DNA of 64,000 nt from assembly GCA_937625935.1 (NCBI GenBank), contig OW569362.1, positions 62,001 through 126,000 on the forward strand, written 5' to 3'. The DNA comes from Tetramitus jugosus. Lineage: Eukaryota > Heterolobosea > Eutetramitea > Acrasida > Vahlkampfiidae. The translations under genes and the position numbers were made by a program. Each line of letters starts with the position of its first letter. Within the stretch, counting starts at the first letter, position 1. Positions 30,058-40,481 of the stretch are shown here, piece after piece. Under the pieces are notes generated by a model. That model saw only the letters and a program-made list of their open reading frames with translations. It was not told the DNA's origin and did no database searches.

Positions 30058-30177
30058 CTTACTTATAGGTTTGTTGTTGTTCTTGGTTGTTTCTGAGATC
30101 CGTAGTTCGGCGGTGAGTGCAGGAGAAATCATTCAAGACAACAAAAATGACCATATCGTTTACTTTGCATATCAAAT

Positions 30178-32655
30178 CTAAACTGGAGTCTTCTTCAAAT
30201 ACTTCTTCCATGATCGCTGTTTGTGGTCCATACGGAAGTAGATTTGATGAATCTCTTGATTCTTTACCTCTTCGTGGATCAGAACATGTTCCACCAGTTG
30301 ACTCTCATTTAGCGTGGATGGATCTGTTCGACCACACAAAAAATTTGAGACCTGCTGTCGTACGTGCTCAGTTACTCGATTGGAATGCTCGAGTACACTG
30401 TTCAATTGAGCAGCTTGTTGCTCTTCGATTGATGGTGTTCGAGGTGGAGTTTGGACCATTGGTTGTTGATCTGCTGGTGACATTTGTTGGGGCACAAAGG
30501 AGTAAGGTTGTTGAGTAGCCTTGTTGTTGTTGTTGGCAGGCATTTGGAACTGACCAAACATGGAGAAGGCGGATTGTGTTCCAAAAGGAGCAAATGATTG
30601 CTGTGGATTCGAAGAGACTGGAAGTGATGAGAAGGCTGGTTGTCCCGTGCCGCTAGTAGGTTTGGAGTTGTTATTTTGAATGATTCCAAACGGATTCAAC
30701 ATTGGAGGACTGAATCCAAATGCTGGGGGTGTAGAGGCACTCGTTGGGGAGGTTGTTGAAATGATGGCTGCAGCAGGTTGCTGGCCGACATTGCTCTGCT
30801 GCTGCGATTGGCCAAGTGGTGGGCTAGGTGCTCTATTGGTCGGTGCTTTGCTGGAAGTTGCCTTCTTCTGACGCTTCTTCTCCTGTTGCTCTGCCTCCTT
30901 TTCTTCCTTCTTTCTCTTTCGCTCTAATTTCTTCTTCTCTTGTTCATCAGCCTTCTTCTTTTTGTCTTCTTCCTTCTTCTTTTGTTTCTCCTTCTTCTCA
31001 GCAGCCCTCTTCTCTTTGGCCTCTGCTCTCTCCTTCTTTCTTCTCTCCTTTTCGGGATCAGGGAGCGACGAGCGACCAGGACCTCTCTTCTTTGTCTCCG
31101 TGGGATTCATAAATGACATGAGCTCAGAATCATCTAGCTGCTTCAACTCTCTAGTCTCATGAACAACTGTAGGTATACGCAAATTTGGTGGCAGTGCCGA
31201 TGATGGAGTATTGGGTCCCTTTGGCCGATCCCTGTTGAACATGGGAGTTGATGGACCCGATTTGGCAGACAGAGGTGTCATTGGTTGACTGGATCTTCCA
31301 GCATTCATCTGAGGTGTTCCGGGAGTTTGATGAGGCATTGAACCAGTTGATACCTGAGGTGGTCGATGAGAACTGCCGCCTGTGTTCAAAGGATTAAAGT
31401 TTGGCCTCTTTTGTTGTTGAGATGTTGGCGTGGTCGCTGCATGTGAATGCTCGCGTGCCATTGGCGGCCTGTCTGATCCGAGTGGCGCCGTCATCATTTT
31501 GGTGGACGGTGGCACATGTGCACCGTGTGGTCCCGGTGAACCCAATGCCGATGCAGTCGCAGCAAAAGTAGCTGGACCCGAAACCACACTACTCCGACCC
31601 ATCGACGATGATGTCATTGGAGATGACAGAGGAGCAGAGGAAGGTGACAGAGACGACGATACACCATGAGAAGAAACAGCAGAAGTAGATGCAACAGAGG
31701 ATAAATGCTGGTGGTGTTGTTGTTGTTGTGCAAATGATGGATGATGATGGTGATCCATTACTCCTCCATGATGCTGTTGTTGATCCTTGCCAGACAATAA
31801 CACAATGGGTTGCAACAGTGCATCTCTGTGTGCTTGTTTCGATAGCTTCAATCGAAAATGAGCATGGGATTGAACATTGTTTGTCCAACGATCGTTTTGT
31901 GCTTCAACAGAAGGCATAGTGATCCGTATGGCCGACTTTTGATCCTCCTTGTTATTCTCGTATTGAAGATATTTGGTGTACAGTGGTTGAATGAACGAAT
32001 GTGGTTGTTGTTGCTGTTGTTCATGATCGCTTTTTGTTATATTACATAGTACTTGATTGAAATGATCAATTGTTTTCTTCATTGCATTGCTATTGTCACT
32101 CTTATTCGTATCATCATCATTAGTAGTAGTAGTAGTAGTCGTTGTACTATTGTCAGTGATTTGATTGAGAGATTGCAAATCATAATTGAGAACACATTGT
32201 TCAGGATAGGGTCTCAGTATGTGACTCATGACCTTGACCCATGGATCATGATGATGACCCAAATCACTGCAACACTCTTCAAACAATTGTGAGAAACAAG
32301 GAGAGAGATCACTGAGTTGTTTCTTCTTGAGTGAGAGAACACTGATCAATAGCTTTAGCTTTACATTGGTTTCGAGTTGATTGAATACTTGGAATGTTGG
32401 TTTACTCATGTCCATGTTTTCTGATGTTGGTGGTTGTGATTGACCAATGATTTGATTCATCGAGTCCAATTGGAGCTGAGAAGCAAATTTTTCAGCGCTC
32501 CACTCTGTGTTGAGACGATTGGAGATCCATAGAGAAAGCTCTTGTTGACTGTTGATCGTCGTGGATGATGTGATCGCTGTTGATGCATGTAAGCTTCCCA
32601 ATGACTGCTGCAGTGGATCATGTTGTGCTGCTGCGGCCGTTGGTGGGTCATTCAT
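30178..32655 (-). CDS. NELFA: NELF-A-like transcription elongation factor
   Basis: 825 aa from the ATG at 32655 (MNDPPTAAAAQ); the upstream frame begins only with TTG. Residues about 35-165 match the NELF-A N-terminal domain: LSLWISNRLN, VKLKLLISVLSL, DPWVKVMSHILRPYP and the following NYDLQSL. Further shared blocks are RLKLSKQAHRDAL and a KQLDDSELMSF motif comparable to KLLDISELDMV in animals. A Lys/Glu-rich helix (about 540-610) and Ser/Pro/Gln-rich regions follow, and the end (YFRMDHKQRSWKKYLKK) resembles the NELF-A C-terminus. In animals NELF stabilises promoter-proximal paused RNA polymerase II. The low-complexity regions are lineage-specific. Confidence 0.78.
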   Translation of the reverse strand: MNDPPTAAAAQHDPLQQSLGSLHASTAITSSTTINSQQELSLWISNRLNTEWSAEKFASQLQLDSMNQIIGQSQPPTSENMDMSKPTFQVFNQLETNVKLKLLISVLSLKKKQLSDLSPCFSQLFEECCSDLGHHHDPWVKVMSHILRPYPEQCVLNYDLQSLNQITDNSTTTTTTTTNDDDTNKSDNSNAMKKTIDHFNQVLCNITKSDHEQQQQQPHSFIQPLYTKYLQYENNKEDQKSAIRITMPSVEAQNDRWTNNVQSHAHFRLKLSKQAHRDALLQPIVLLSGKDQQQHHGGVMDHHHHPSFAQQQQHHQHLSSVASTSAVSSHGVSSSLSPSSAPLSSPMTSSSMGRSSVVSGPATFAATASALGSPGPHGAHVPPSTKMMTAPLGSDRPPMAREHSHAATTPTSQQQKRPNFNPLNTGGSSHRPPQVSTGSMPHQTPGTPQMNAGRSSQPMTPLSAKSGPSTPMFNRDRPKGPNTPSSALPPNLRIPTVVHETRELKQLDDSELMSFMNPTETKKRGPGRSSLPDPEKERRKKERAEAKEKRAAEKKEKQKKKEEDKKKKADEQEKKKLERKRKKEEKEAEQQEKKRQKKATSSKAPTNRAPSPPLGQSQQQSNVGQQPAAAIISTTSPTSASTPPAFGFSPPMLNPFGIIQNNNSKPTSGTGQPAFSSLPVSSNPQQSFAPFGTQSAFSMFGQFQMPANNNNKATQQPYSFVPQQMSPADQQPMVQTPPRTPSIEEQQAAQLNSVLEHSNRVTEHVRQQVSNFLCGRTDPSTLNESQLVEHVLIHEEVKNQEIHQIYFRMDHKQRSWKKYLKKTPV

Positions 32656-32799
32656 CGTTTCTTGGCGCTCGTTTTTTTTCCGTTTGTTCGCGAATTTTTG
32701 CTTGTTGAAGTTCAACTAATTGCTAGAAACTTCAAAAATACAGACTCGGAAAATTGTCAAGTACCAAAATAAACACATCGAAGAGAAAGCTTTGGTTGC

Positions 32800-34624
32800 A
32801 TGAGAGACAAAGGGAGTGGTGTGGGGTCTGCTTCGAAAGAAAAAGACATTACGAGCAGAGCAGAGAAAATGATCCGTGAAGGCAACGGAAACACCGCCAG
32901 GATCAGTCAACAAGTTGGTCAAGAGGGCAATCGAACAACGACGTCGTCCAATAACAACAATACTTTAACTCTTATTAAAGTCAAGCTCTACATGTCTAAA
33001 TCGCCCAATATGAAAGCTATTCCCATTCAGACCACACTGGACAACTCAATTCATCTGATGCGCAAGTTTAGAACTCTGGAACAAATTGTCGTGCGAAACT
33101 CCATGTTATCCGATGCAAATTTGTTGTTGCCTCTGCTTGATTCTGTTCAGTGCTCTCAGATTGTTCAATTGCATTTGGTGGCTGCTGATTTGTCTCAATT
33201 TCCTTCCCAGTTGGTCTCTCGTCTAGGTGAACTCACATACTTGAACTTGAGTAATAATGCAATTGCAGAGATTCCGGATCATATTGATCAAGTGATTGTG
33301 AGCAGGAAATTAACGTCTCTTGATTTGTCATGCAATCGATTGACCACACTGCCAGGATCACTCAGCATTTTGTTCGATCGGGGGCTCCAGAATTTGGATG
33401 TCCAAGAGAATTTTATTGAATTGGATCAGATTCATGACAGTTTGAAGCAACACAGTCAAGGAATTCGAAAAAAGTGGCACAACCAGCACGTAGCCCAACA
33501 AGTCATTGACCGTGTGTATTTGGGATCGATTCATGCAGCAAAGAATAGACAATTTCTATCTGAGAAAGATATCACTCATATATTGTCAGTCAATCATATG
33601 AATCCGCCATATCCGAACGAGTTCAAGTACAAGGTCGTGCGTGAATACGATCAACCAACCTCCAATTTATTGCAACACCTCGAAGATTGCTTCTCGTTTA
33701 TTGATTCAGTTTTGGAGCAACCCAGAGGTTCTGTACTGATTCATTGCGCTGCAGGTCAGTCTCGATCCGCAACGGTATGTCTTTACTCATCCATGTCTGT
33801 GCGATAGTAACCTTTCTCTTGACACGCTCATTTCTATTGATTGTGAATGGATCTAGATTATAATCGCGTACGTCATGTACAAGATGCGAGTGTCATTCGA
33901 TGAGGCATATCAGATAGTGTTCCATAAGAGGTGCTGTATTGCTCCCAATCAAGGTTTCTTGAATCAACTTCGCTTGTTTTCAAATATTGGAATGCAATAC
34001 AGCGGAGAGACATATCAGAGTCACATTGATAAAACGATTGTTGACTCTGTCGGGTGCTCGAACCTGAATTTGCAATATTATCGTCTTCAAGAAATTCCCT
34101 CATCAGTGTGCATTCATCAGTGGAAAAACATTAATCTATCGTACAATAACTTGGCGAATATTGAGACCTTGGTATCATGCTCTACAGAGCTGTTGGACCT
34201 GAATTTGGCTCATAACTTGTTAACTCACCTGCCAGACAATGTAATTACATGCTTCCACAAGCTGCAAACACTGGATATCAGCTTCAACAGTATTAGAGAG
34301 ATTCCCATTGACTTCTTCCAGTGTACTCCCTCTCTCAAACACTTTAACGCATCTCATAATCAGATCGGAAACATACCGGAAGAGATTGGAGAATGGAGTG
34401 ATCATATCGAAGTTTTAGACATGTCATTCAACCATCTGACAAGTCTACCCAGCAGTACAACTTCACTGCTGGCGCTACGAATGTTCATCCTAAAGAATAA
34501 CTGTTTTGTACAGGAGCCATCTGTTTTGCATGAATTAAGAAGAAGTGCAAAGCAAGACCAATTATCAATTCAATTCCTTGCTACCTCACAGACGAATACA
34601 GAGGATTCAACAATAAACCCGTAG
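32800..34624 (+). CDS. LRR - dual-specificity phosphatase - LRR protein, two exons
   Basis: Exon 1 is 32800-33774, exon 2 is 33857-34624 (580 aa); the intron has a GTATGT donor and CTAG acceptor in phase 0. It splits the phosphatase right after the active site. N-terminal leucine-rich repeats (about 110-210) include LTYLNLSNNAIAEIP and LTSLDLSCNRLTTLP. The dual-specificity phosphatase domain (about 230-365) has the signature HCAAGQSRS with nucleophile Cys316 and Arg322, followed across the junction by IIIAYVMYKMRVSFDEAY. A second LRR block (about 395-550) includes INLSYNNLANIE and LDISFNSIREIP. It likely dephosphorylates Ser/Thr/Tyr residues, for example on MAP kinases; the target is unknown. 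Divergent from NELF-A. Confidence 0.92.
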
Positions 34625-34791
34625 TCATCCCGCAAGATAGTGTTACTCCGAGACTGCGCGATACCCTCGCTGGGTTTCTGGTGCGGAGCTCAACAAACTT
34701 GTGTGGAAGGCTTACAGATTCCCGTGCATTCAAAGAAGATATCTGATCGTTCTACCAACTCAATCGAAACATAACACTGATAATAGAGGGT

Positions 34792-35808
34792 ATGACAACG
34801 AGATTGATCGATTTGCATCGACAGGAAGTCACTCCTCCACACGCTAGAGATATATTCTCCCACATTGTAGCTCTAATAGTATCGCTATTGATTGTTTCTA
34901 GCTCTACGTTAATAGTGAACGCATCTCCCTCTCCCAATCTAGTTGGTGCAACATTCAACACCATTCATGGGACACCAAACTCTTCAAATAATTCAATCGT
35001 TCTAATTGATACCAGAAATTTGAATGTCATAGTGGATAGGCTAACGATAGATACATTTCAGTATGGAGGATCAGTTGTCGATATTGGTCGAAGACTGTTC
35101 TACATCAAAAGAAACGACATCTTACAGGAGATTGATCTGAGTAGTAAACCAATGAGGATGAACCGGAATATAGTGCTCGAATACGAACCTTTTGAACTTC
35201 AATTTCATCAGAAGCGGAAGAAACTCTATGCACTGTTTCAAGCTGAGAGTCAATTCGTTGGAGAGATAGATACGAACAAGGGAACGATTCATAAGATGAT
35301 TGCAGTACCGCGAAATCGCCATATCATTCGAGGTGGATGCACCTTTGATTCAAGAAACGGTAGAATGTATATCCAGAGTAGAGATATAGTGAGTGGTATT
35401 GTAGAGATAGCATCCTATGATATGGGCAACTTGGAAGAGGGCTCGAGACATTCTGTTTACCTCAAAGAGCCAATTCATCAACTTCAATACAGTCCAAAGA
35501 CGGATACCCTTTATGGTATCATGAATGAAACACTGTATTGTGTGTCTGTCATGGGTGATCGAGTCACTCCCTTAGTTACACTTCCCCAATTCAAGAATCT
35601 TAACTTTGGAACATTTAACATCATATTCGGTGTATACTATTGTCAAATTGAATCTCAAGACAAAAAGAGCTTCAACATAGCCATAGATGTCCACGAGAAG
35701 AGGATCATTTCTCAAGATCGATCATTCAACTCGTACCTTTGGATGAACTACTTGCCTCAACAATCCCAGTACCGACACTACTTTTCTCTCCTATCCATGA
35801 GAAACTAA
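34792..35808 (+). CDS. Signal-anchored or secreted protein, probable beta-propeller
   Basis: 338 aa from the ATG at 34792. Residues about 22-45 are a strong hydrophobic segment (FSHIVALIVSLLIVSSSTLI) after a basic N-terminus, so it is either a long signal peptide or a type II membrane anchor. The rest is made of short beta-strand repeats with turns (LYALFQAESQFVGEID, MYIQSRDIVSGIVEIASYD, LYGIMNETLYCVSV) spaced roughly 40-45 residues, which suggests a propeller. N-x-S/T sites cluster near residue 65. No family recognised. Confidence 0.65.
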   Translation: MTTRLIDLHRQEVTPPHARDIFSHIVALIVSLLIVSSSTLIVNASPSPNLVGATFNTIHGTPNSSNNSIVLIDTRNLNVIVDRLTIDTFQYGGSVVDIGRRLFYIKRNDILQEIDLSSKPMRMNRNIVLEYEPFELQFHQKRKKLYALFQAESQFVGEIDTNKGTIHKMIAVPRNRHIIRGGCTFDSRNGRMYIQSRDIVSGIVEIASYDMGNLEEGSRHSVYLKEPIHQLQYSPKTDTLYGIMNETLYCVSVMGDRVTPLVTLPQFKNLNFGTFNIIFGVYYCQIESQDKKSFNIAIDVHEKRIISQDRSFNSYLWMNYLPQQSQYRHYFSLLSMRN

Positions 35809-35941
35809 AATCTCTACACTCAAGCTTCACAAACAGCCAACTCTTCTCATCATTCCTCTGCACCAACCTGAACAACTTCTTCTTGACGAACTCGGACATG
35901 ATTTTTCCCAAACAAAAAAACAAGACTTCAAAGTTAAAATC

Positions 35942-37660
35942 ATGATTGTTTCTGCCTGTGATCCATTTGAGAAATTACCATCCGACATTTATCATGTCAT
36001 CTTCCAATTCCTCTCCATTCAAGACGTTGTTTATTGCATGTCTCAAGTCAGTCGTCTCTGGTTGACCATTTGCTCAAACTCCGCCTACCTGAAAAGTGAT
36101 TGTTCTGGTAGCTTGAGGATCCAAATCACTCGAGGCGGTTCGAACAGTGCCACTGCTGTCGTGTCTCAAGATGCTCTGTTCTACAGAGATGGTATCAGTG
36201 ATGAGCTATTGAATTGTATCAGTCGTTTGTTTCCCCAGGAGACACATTTGGACATTAATCATGAGATGATACGCGTGCCAGAGAGACCAGAAGTTCTCTC
36301 GTGTCCTGAGCTCAAGAACCACGAGTTTTACACTCCTCCCTCTGAATTTCAGTTCCTGTTCGATTTGGACAGACAGGGAGAACAGGAGTTTGAATGGAAG
36401 GGTTTGTTGTCCATTGCTCACGGAATGAGACAGTTACAAAAGCTTTGCATTCGCTCCGCAAGTGTAACCAATAGCATGATTGCTGCGCTCTCACAGTTGA
36501 ATCCAGATACTCTTCAAGAGTTACACTTTGATTCAAGGTTTATTGAACAAGACAGACACAGTGTTGTTACCTTTCCACATTTGATAAAGGCCACGGTTCC
36601 TAGTGGTAGGAGCATCTTCTTCAATGCTCCGAATCTCAAGAGCCTAACTATAGGTGGTTGTCCGTGTACCAATCTCGAAGCGTTTCCCATGCTCGAAGAA
36701 CTGGTATCATATGACGCTTCCTCTGATATTCAGATCACAACACTCCGAAAGCTTAGATTCATGCGAGGATGCAATCTAATGAGTATTAATCGAATTGTTG
36801 AAACGAATCCCAATTTAGAGGTGTTGCAGATCATTAATGACAATTTGAACTATCAATCACTCGGAAAGGTGTTGTTCGATGGATGTAGTTCTACTCATTT
36901 GAAGCATCTGAAAGTCTCATGTCAGAATATCACTAGATTCGTTCTTAGAGCAATCGCTGATGCATTCCCCAACTTGTCCTCTCTGTTCCTCTCTTGTTGC
37001 ACAGATTTAGAGGATAGTGATATCATTTATTTAGTGAGCAAGTGCAAGAACTTGACACACTTAGAACTTCCATTCTGTAATGTTGTCACAGATATCTCAC
37101 TGACTCACATTGCTCATCATTGTGGCAAACTGAGAACACTGCACGTATTTGCAAAGCATATCACACCTTATGGCATCCCAAAGTTACACTTGCTCGAAGA
37201 ACTAAAGAATTTGATTTTGATGGGCAATAGTGACAGTGTGGCTCATGCAGCTTTGGAACTCAGGCAAAAGGGAGTGAACGTGCATTGCAGAATGACAAAC
37301 AACAAGAGAGAAATACCCAAGAAAAAACAATTTGTTTGCACTCACTGTCAAACACTCTTCACGGGACAAGAGTTTAGGGAGCATTTGAAGACTCACGAAG
37401 AAGTGACAAGAGATTTCGTTGGGACAGAGAAAAACAGTATCAAGTGCATCCTTCCTGAATGCACTTGGATCAAGCCAGGAATCCCATACTCCACCAAGGA
37501 CCAGAGTCACAAGGACATTCTCATCAAGCATTTGCATCAATGCAAATACAATATCATCAAGTGCCCCGGCTGTCAAGAATTCATGCCCTACAGTGAGTTG
37601 TCCACCCATATCGAGGTATGCACAACAAAAAAAGTCAAGGTGATGGTCGGAGATTTTTGA
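35942..37660 (+). CDS. F-box / leucine-rich repeat protein with C-terminal zinc fingers
   Basis: 572 aa. The F-box is at residues about 5-42 (FEKLPSDIYHVIFQFLSIQD, SRLWLTIC). FBXL-type leucine-rich repeats cover about 150-430 (NLSSLFLSCCTDLEDSD, NLTHLELPFCNVVTDISL). The C-terminal 110 residues hold a C2H2-like finger (CTHCQTLFTGQEFREHLKTH) and Cys/His pairs resembling TRAF-type fingers (HLHQCKYNIIKCPGCQEFM, ELSTHIEVC). The protein would recruit substrates to an SCF ubiquitin ligase; F-box plus LRR plus zinc finger in one chain is not a usual animal arrangement. Start is the first ATG (AAATCATGATTG). Confidence 0.85.
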   Translation: MIVSACDPFEKLPSDIYHVIFQFLSIQDVVYCMSQVSRLWLTICSNSAYLKSDCSGSLRIQITRGGSNSATAVVSQDALFYRDGISDELLNCISRLFPQETHLDINHEMIRVPERPEVLSCPELKNHEFYTPPSEFQFLFDLDRQGEQEFEWKGLLSIAHGMRQLQKLCIRSASVTNSMIAALSQLNPDTLQELHFDSRFIEQDRHSVVTFPHLIKATVPSGRSIFFNAPNLKSLTIGGCPCTNLEAFPMLEELVSYDASSDIQITTLRKLRFMRGCNLMSINRIVETNPNLEVLQIINDNLNYQSLGKVLFDGCSSTHLKHLKVSCQNITRFVLRAIADAFPNLSSLFLSCCTDLEDSDIIYLVSKCKNLTHLELPFCNVVTDISLTHIAHHCGKLRTLHVFAKHITPYGIPKLHLLEELKNLILMGNSDSVAHAALELRQKGVNVHCRMTNNKREIPKKKQFVCTHCQTLFTGQEFREHLKTHEEVTRDFVGTEKNSIKCILPECTWIKPGIPYSTKDQSHKDILIKHLHQCKYNIIKCPGCQEFMPYSELSTHIEVCTTKKVKVMVGDF

Positions 37661-37667
37661 AGACAAC

Positions 37668-37686
37668 TGACGTGACGTCGTTGACG
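37668..37686. promoter_or_regulatory. Cluster of TGACG (bZIP/CRE-like) half-sites
   Basis: TGACGTGACGTCGTTGACG contains three TGACG half-sites in one orientation in 19 bp, one of them within the near-palindrome TGACGTCG. It lies 7 bp past the stop of the F-box/LRR gene and about 95 bp before the G-gamma-like start, so it most likely belongs to the latter's promoter. Factor identity is inferred from motif only. Confidence 0.35.
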
Positions 37687-37782
37687 GAAGCAAACTGAAA
37701 ATTCTTTGCGGGAGGACAAAGACACAAAAAATCAACAACGAACTTTAACGAACTCTTGTACCATCAACATACATACAACATC

Positions 37783-37995
37783 ATGTCCTCCAAAATGAAC
37801 GATTTTATGCTTCAGCAACTTTTGGCTGAAAACCAGAGACTCAAGAGAGAACTCGAACTCTCAAAAGAAGCCATCAAAGTCTCCGAAGCATGCAAAACAC
37901 TGATTGATTATGTGAAGAACACTGAAGAGCCATTCGATAAGGCAAATTACACTGGTGATAACGAATTTATCAAGAAGCACGGAATTTGTAGATAA
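37783..37995 (+). CDS. G-protein gamma-subunit-like peptide
   Basis: 70 aa from the ATG at 37783 (ACATCATGTCC). An N-terminal coiled coil (LLAENQRLKRELELSKEAI) runs into IKVSEACKTLIDYVKNTEEPF, which fits the GGL/G-gamma pattern I-K-V-S-x-A-x-x-L-x-x-Y ... D-P-F. The next segment NEFIKKHGICR parallels the NPF-x-x-K stretch of gamma subunits, but the chain ends Cys-Arg rather than with a four-residue CaaX prenylation box. A short extra exon cannot be excluded because GTAGAT overlaps the last codons. Size and pattern suggest the partner of a G-beta subunit. Confidence 0.5.
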   Translation: MSSKMNDFMLQQLLAENQRLKRELELSKEAIKVSEACKTLIDYVKNTEEPFDKANYTGDNEFIKKHGICR

Positions 37996-38030
37996 GAACA
38001 ACAACAACAAACACATAACACACTCCCCCC

Positions 38031-38190
38031 GTGTATATATATACGATACTCTTCTCACACAATGTGCAACATCAAGCATCACCCTCATCAACATTCTTAT
38101 CGCGCCATCATCGTGTGTCGTTACGTGACGATAAATGAGAGTGACTGATGCTGTATATTGTGTGAAAACAGTAAATGTATGTATATATAT
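38031..38190. repeat. Imperfect long inverted repeat (hairpin candidate)
   Basis: The segment from 38055 (TCACACAATGTGCAACATCA) is roughly the reverse complement of the one ending at 38165 (GATGCTGTATATTGTGTGA); outer (TA)n tracts at 38033-38043 and 38181-38190 could extend the stem, and TTATCG/CGATAA at 38097-38134 could close an inner stem. It lies in the 3' flank of the G-gamma-like gene. Pairing is by eye and contains mismatches. Confidence 0.5.
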
Positions 38191-38419
38191 CAAAAAACCC
38201 CCAACAAACAACAAAAAATTAGGTGCTTTTACTACAAGCATCACACACCTCTATGTGTGCACACAATGAGAAATAAACGTTCCCATCACATGTGCATCTA
38301 TCCATCTATCCAAGCGTTTCCTTTCCGCATCCCTCTTTTTCTTCTCCGAAGACAACAAACACGAAAATGGATCCAGTCACAATTTTGCTCTCATCAATTT
38401 CCTTCTCTTGTCATTGAGC
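38191..38419. other. Intergenic region, no gene seen
   Basis: About 230 bp after the hairpin candidate and before the end of the Gln-rich minus-strand gene. It is pyrimidine-rich with scattered stops in all frames. Nothing recognisable. Confidence 0.4.
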
Positions 38420-40042
38420 TCAATCCTGTTGTGGTTTATTTTTATCGTTGTTGTTACTCTTGTGTTTGGAGTTGGCAATCATTTGCATCGTAGTGAGTGC
38501 AAATGCCGAGTGTCTAAACATTTGATGTGTGTTGGGGTTGTTGTGAGGTTGGTTGCTGAGAGCTCTCGTTTGACTTGACCTCCAAATCGTGTCCAACAAA
38601 AATTCATGATGCTTCTTACTCAACTGTTGCTCATAGTACTCCTTCTCTGTTTGAGTCTGTTTGAGCTTCAATTCCAACTGTTCCAATTGATTGGTCAGTG
38701 ATTGAACGGATTGATTGGCACTTTGAAGCTCTAATTGTAATTGTTTTGCCTTCAATTGGAAACTAGTGCTCTGTTGAGTCAACTGTTTCACTGTTGCATC
38801 ACTCGACTCGCAACTCTTCTTTGATTGAGCCAATTGCTTCTCATATTGCTTCTTTTGTTCGTCCAATTGCTTCTTCCAATCTGTTTCCATTGTCTGTGAG
38901 GTCAATTGTTGCTGTCCCAATTGTTGTTTGAGTGCGTTCAACTCATTGTTCGATTGATTGTAGCTTAATTTCCACTTTTCACACTCCTTGGTCAATTGTT
39001 GAATAGTTTCCTTGTTGGACTGCTCCTGTTGCTGTAGCTCTTGCTGCTCCTGTTGTTGTTCCTGTTGTCTCACCTGTTTCAATTGATCATTGTCTGATTG
39101 GAGCTGTTTGATTTGATCATTGAGTGCATCAACAGTCTTCTTTTGCTTTTGCTTTGACTGTTTCTTCTGTTTCTCATGTTGCTGTTCCATTGTTTTTGCT
39201 TGCTTCTTCCATTCGTCTTCCTTTTGTTGAATGGACAAGTCTCTTTGACTCAATTGCTCTTGAAGCTCTTTGATTTGTTGTTCTAGGTGTTGAGTCTTGG
39301 TATCATTGTCCTTGTTGTTCGTTGTGGGAGCAGTAGTGGTGGTAGTAGTAGTAGTAGTGACATTGGCTGTTTGCTCATTTGGTTGTTGCTGATTTGGTTT
39401 ACTCTGCTGCTTTGGTTGTTGTTGCTTGTTGGATCGCTTTGGTTCAGATGGTTGTTGTGGTTGCTGTTGTAGCTGTGATGATGAAGCCGTTGTTGTTGTT
39501 GTTGTTGGTTGCTCGTTGTTTACTTGTTGCTTTGGTTCATGAGGCGAAGCTTTAATGGTGTCAGTGGATGATGGTGCTTCTGGATGAGCCGTCTGTGCCG
39601 TTTCGTTGCTGCTTTTGGTGGTTTGTGATCTAGGGGAAGCAGAGCTAGGTCGACTGGAAGTTGTAGCCTTCTTCTTATTCTTTGATCTGATCACACAGAA
39701 AAACAAAAAACTGTAGTTAGCTTCTGAGATTTTGCGGCAGTGTAGTGTCTGTGGTCAAGCATGCCATTGTAATACAACACAAGACCGCCAATTTTTTTGT
39801 AAAGTGATTCGAGGCGAAAATACATACTTTTTGGCGGTTTTCACAGGAACGCCCAAAACACTTAAATTAGAAATGTCCAAGGTCACTGGTACAGAAGGAG
39901 GGAGATTTGTGCTGGTTTTCACATCAGTGGACGAAGAGTGATGACCATTGCGATTCTCACTCTCATCAAAATCATCAAAGTTGATCTGATGTGGCTTCAC
40001 GACTGTTGAAGTTTTTTTGATGGGATCGGTGGAGTGACTCAT
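38420..40042 (-). CDS. Gln-rich long coiled-coil protein, two exons
   Basis: Exon 1 (40042-39828) and exon 2 (39686-38420) join in phase across a 141-nt intron with a GTATGT donor and ATCAG acceptor, giving 493 aa. Exon 2 has no ATG at its head, so exon 1 supplies the start (MSHSTDPIKKTSTVV). Residues about 75-210 are Pro/Thr/Gln/Asn low complexity. Residues about 215-445 are a nearly continuous coiled coil with Gln- and Lys-rich heptads (QHLEQQIKELQEQLSQRDL). The C-terminus is Asn/His-rich. No family recognised; a structural or scaffolding role is likely. Part of the Gln content comes from CAA-rich DNA. Confidence 0.72.
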
Positions 40043-40481
40043 TGTCGTATGCAGCAGCTGAAGAAAAAAAAGTAGTGGGGATCAGGCAGGAAAGGTGGCA
40101 ATAGGTTGGTGTGGTCGACCGCTTATGTTTTCCTCGTGTGTTGTTTTGATTGCGAAAAACACTTGGGAGTAAAATTGGTTCGTTGTTTATTTTTAAAGTG
40201 GTGAAATTCCAAGGTCAAAACTTTGATGGGTTCATTGAAACAATAAGTGATTGGGTCAAACATGTTGGACAGGAATGCATCCGATATGACCAGAGCTCAC
40301 GCAGCAGGAGGTTGAGATGCGCTGTCCAAACAACAAGTCCTAACAAATGAGAAGATCAACCTCCAAAAAGCACCACCATTCGAAACTTCAAAAAATGATG
40401 CTGTTGTGAAAAAGCTTTTTTGTCATCTTGAAACAACAAACAAACAACTAACAACAAAGGGCAAGAAACAACAGCTGAAAA
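40043..40481. promoter_or_regulatory. Divergent intergenic region
   Basis: 439 bp between the starts of the coiled-coil gene (minus) and the TatD gene (plus). Contains A-rich tracts near the TatD start and short chance frames. No RNA gene or repeat recognised. Confidence 0.4.
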
